From contig CM067360.1 in the NCBI GenBank assembly GCA_034401795.1, positions 48,206,260 to 48,270,259 of the forward strand: a stretch of DNA of 64,000 bases, written 5' to 3'. The notes under the pieces were generated by a model. That model had not been told where the DNA came from. It did no database searches and saw nothing but the letters and a program-made list of their open reading frames with translations. This document shows positions 62,515 through 64,000 of the stretch, piece by piece. Position numbers and translations under genes: made by a program. The DNA is from Chaetoderma sp. LZ-2023a. Lineage: Eukaryota > Mollusca > Caudofoveata > Chaetodermatida > Chaetodermatidae. The stretch's first letter is position 1. Every line of letters starts with the position of its first letter.

Positions 62515-64000
62515 GATATACAACGGCTTGAATGTGCCTGGTGGGGCATTGTATCATGCGCTGATTTCCACTCAAACAGATGTCGTTAAGACAAACATCG
62601 GATACTTCCCAATGATACCGAGCCCAGCAACTAATAGTAACACTGTGTATACAATGATGAAATATTGTCAGCGCATGTTTAGGCTACTACAGCAAGAATG
62701 GGATTTCATACCTTCTCATGAAGCGATTTATTCTAAGGCGCAAATGGTTAAATGGAGAAATCCAAAAGAGTTCAAGAACGATGAGTGCCAGATGGTGGAA
62801 AGCACAGAGCAATGAAGTATATGGCAGGCATTTGTAAGATGGCTTCAGAAAGTGGATTTGAGGATATGTTGGTTGAAGCCAATATTTTTGGACCGGCAGT
62901 GTTGAAACAGATACTTAATGGAAAGTTCTACAGAAGAGGAATACGTGCTTACAAGCTGATGAATGAGGCAATGAATCGTTTTAAGTGGACGGCAATGGAA
63001 GATTGGCTATAGGATTCTCCACTCATTCTAAGTGACAGTAACACACATCTGATAAAGTAAAAGATCAAAATGTGTTGTCTTTATAAAGATCTTGAAAACG
63101 TGAAAGGTAATGCTGACACAGCATTTATCCAAACAGCTGTCAAACAGTTAACGGAAGTGATGAAACCACTTATGATACACTGGTGCCATTTTAGGAATAT
63201 GGCAGAGAAGCCAGTGATGTATTCAAATATTGGGATAATTATTTAAGTGACTATTCCCAACTGCTTCTTGATTATGTGTATGCAAATCGTGGTGGCTTAT
63301 GGGAACTTGAGCTAGAGGTGTTTGCAGAAATGCTCCCATTAGACGTCATGTGTGCCTATACAAATTATGCACTTTGTAGGGTATCTTCAATGTCTCTGAA
63401 GGTACACTATTGAAAGAAAGGAACCCAGAAATTGTATGAAGAACTTTCTAGCAGACATTGGGTGTTAAAGGATACAAGTCGAGTATTTAGTGGTGTCTGG
63501 CATGACATGTGTATCGAACAGTCCATTAACAAATACCACCACATTTTGTCAAGTGAAATCAGCACTGTACAAGTTCTACCTAACTGTGAAAGGTGCAGTG
63601 ACAGGTATGATGAAATCAATGAGTGGAATTAGCAAGCAAAGCGAGCATCATATGGAAGCGACTCATAGTACAATTGATAATGATGATAAAGCTGTTATGG
63701 ATATTATGCATAAATATCAACACCGAATGGGCAATCCCTTTCAACTCGAATCAGGTATTTCATCCGAGAACAAGCGACCATTGGTGAACATGGCATCCTC
63801 TGGAGTTGCCACAGATGATATTACTGATGCTTTGTGCTCTGTAAGCAAGATGGGAGAGCTTCAAATGCAGCAGTTTTTAGAAGAAAGATTAGCCCCAAAT
63901 ACATCAATTACAATCGATTTCTTTGAGCCAATAAAGAGACCCACTTTCAAAACATTGCCCACTTTCAAAACATTTGCCCACTTTCAAAACATTTGCCAGC
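62515..64000 (+). pseudogene. Second-lineage XPG-like transposon gene, block B (partial, broken)
   Basis: Same order of pieces as in block A up to the window end. It retains a Lys codon where block A has TAG after KWRNP (62,762), but a frameshift follows near 62,790. Stops after KWTAMEDWL (63,010) and KVHY (63,411) are shared with A, so those breaks predate the duplication. Direct repeats of a CCCACTTTCAAAACATTTG unit (63,939-63,998) also occur in block A (56,391-56,465). Confidence 0.68.

Larger units (their letters stand above)
57963..64000 (+). repeat. Large duplicated block, copy B
   Basis: Begins only 16 bp after the gap at the same base as copy A and continues to the window end in the same orientation. 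Examples of differences from A: a T6 versus T7 run near 51,692/59,213 and G12 versus G13 at 52,399/59,918. Confidence 0.93.

Overview
This is a repeat-dense stretch of an AT-rich animal genome, most likely an aquatic invertebrate. The sequence alone does not fix the phylum. Evidence for this is the set of transposon families present (Tx1-like LINEs, a Tc1 element, an Academ/XPG-like DNA transposon, short palindromic elements), long satellites, no bacterial gene layout, and a 500-N scaffold gap. No conventional single-copy host gene can be supported. Nearly everything legible is mobile or tandemly repeated DNA.

Layout. 1-5,237: unassigned DNA with dispersed copies of a palindromic, CRE-rich MITE-like family (3.3-4.5 kb). 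5,238-19,118: two decayed, roughly 6.8-kb LINEs of the L1/Tx1 group, both on the minus strand. They are head to tail, and each is bounded on both sides by a (CTA/TAG)n microsatellite, so the locus reads as two insertions into one trinucleotide tract. 19,119-27,949: an LTR-like stretch, unassigned DNA, two more MITE copies, an alternating GC/CA tract, a 22-bp minisatellite and a G-quadruplex-prone run. 27,950-29,606: a Tc1-like transposon with matching terminal repeats and a single stop in its transposase. 29,747-32,086: a 52-bp satellite, exactly 45 unit lengths.

32,650-36,086: a DNA transposon with about 160-bp inverted terminal repeats and a TTA duplication. It carries a broken gene with N-terminal Cys/His fingers, an XPG/FEN-like nuclease region and a C-terminal Cys-rich CXC segment, which I read as Academ-like. 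The 3' half of that element plus 1.35 kb of flank is amplified into five tandem 2,618-bp units (34,823-47,907). This creates four near-identical 291-codon chimeric ORFs. 47,908-50,443: more MITE fragments and unassigned DNA.

50,444-57,446 and 57,963-64,000 are two copies of one block on either side of the 500-N gap. Each holds an unidentified 3-4 kb part with a minus-strand promoter-like module (CRE, CCAAT boxes, heat-shock element, TATA), a 21-bp minisatellite, and a heavily decayed second lineage of the XPG-like transposon gene. Comparing the lineages suggests that the 33-kb copy has lost a central module.

The elements most worth following up are the trinucleotide-targeted LINE pair, the XPG-like transposon with its new chimeric ORF array, and the promoter-like module next to the gap.
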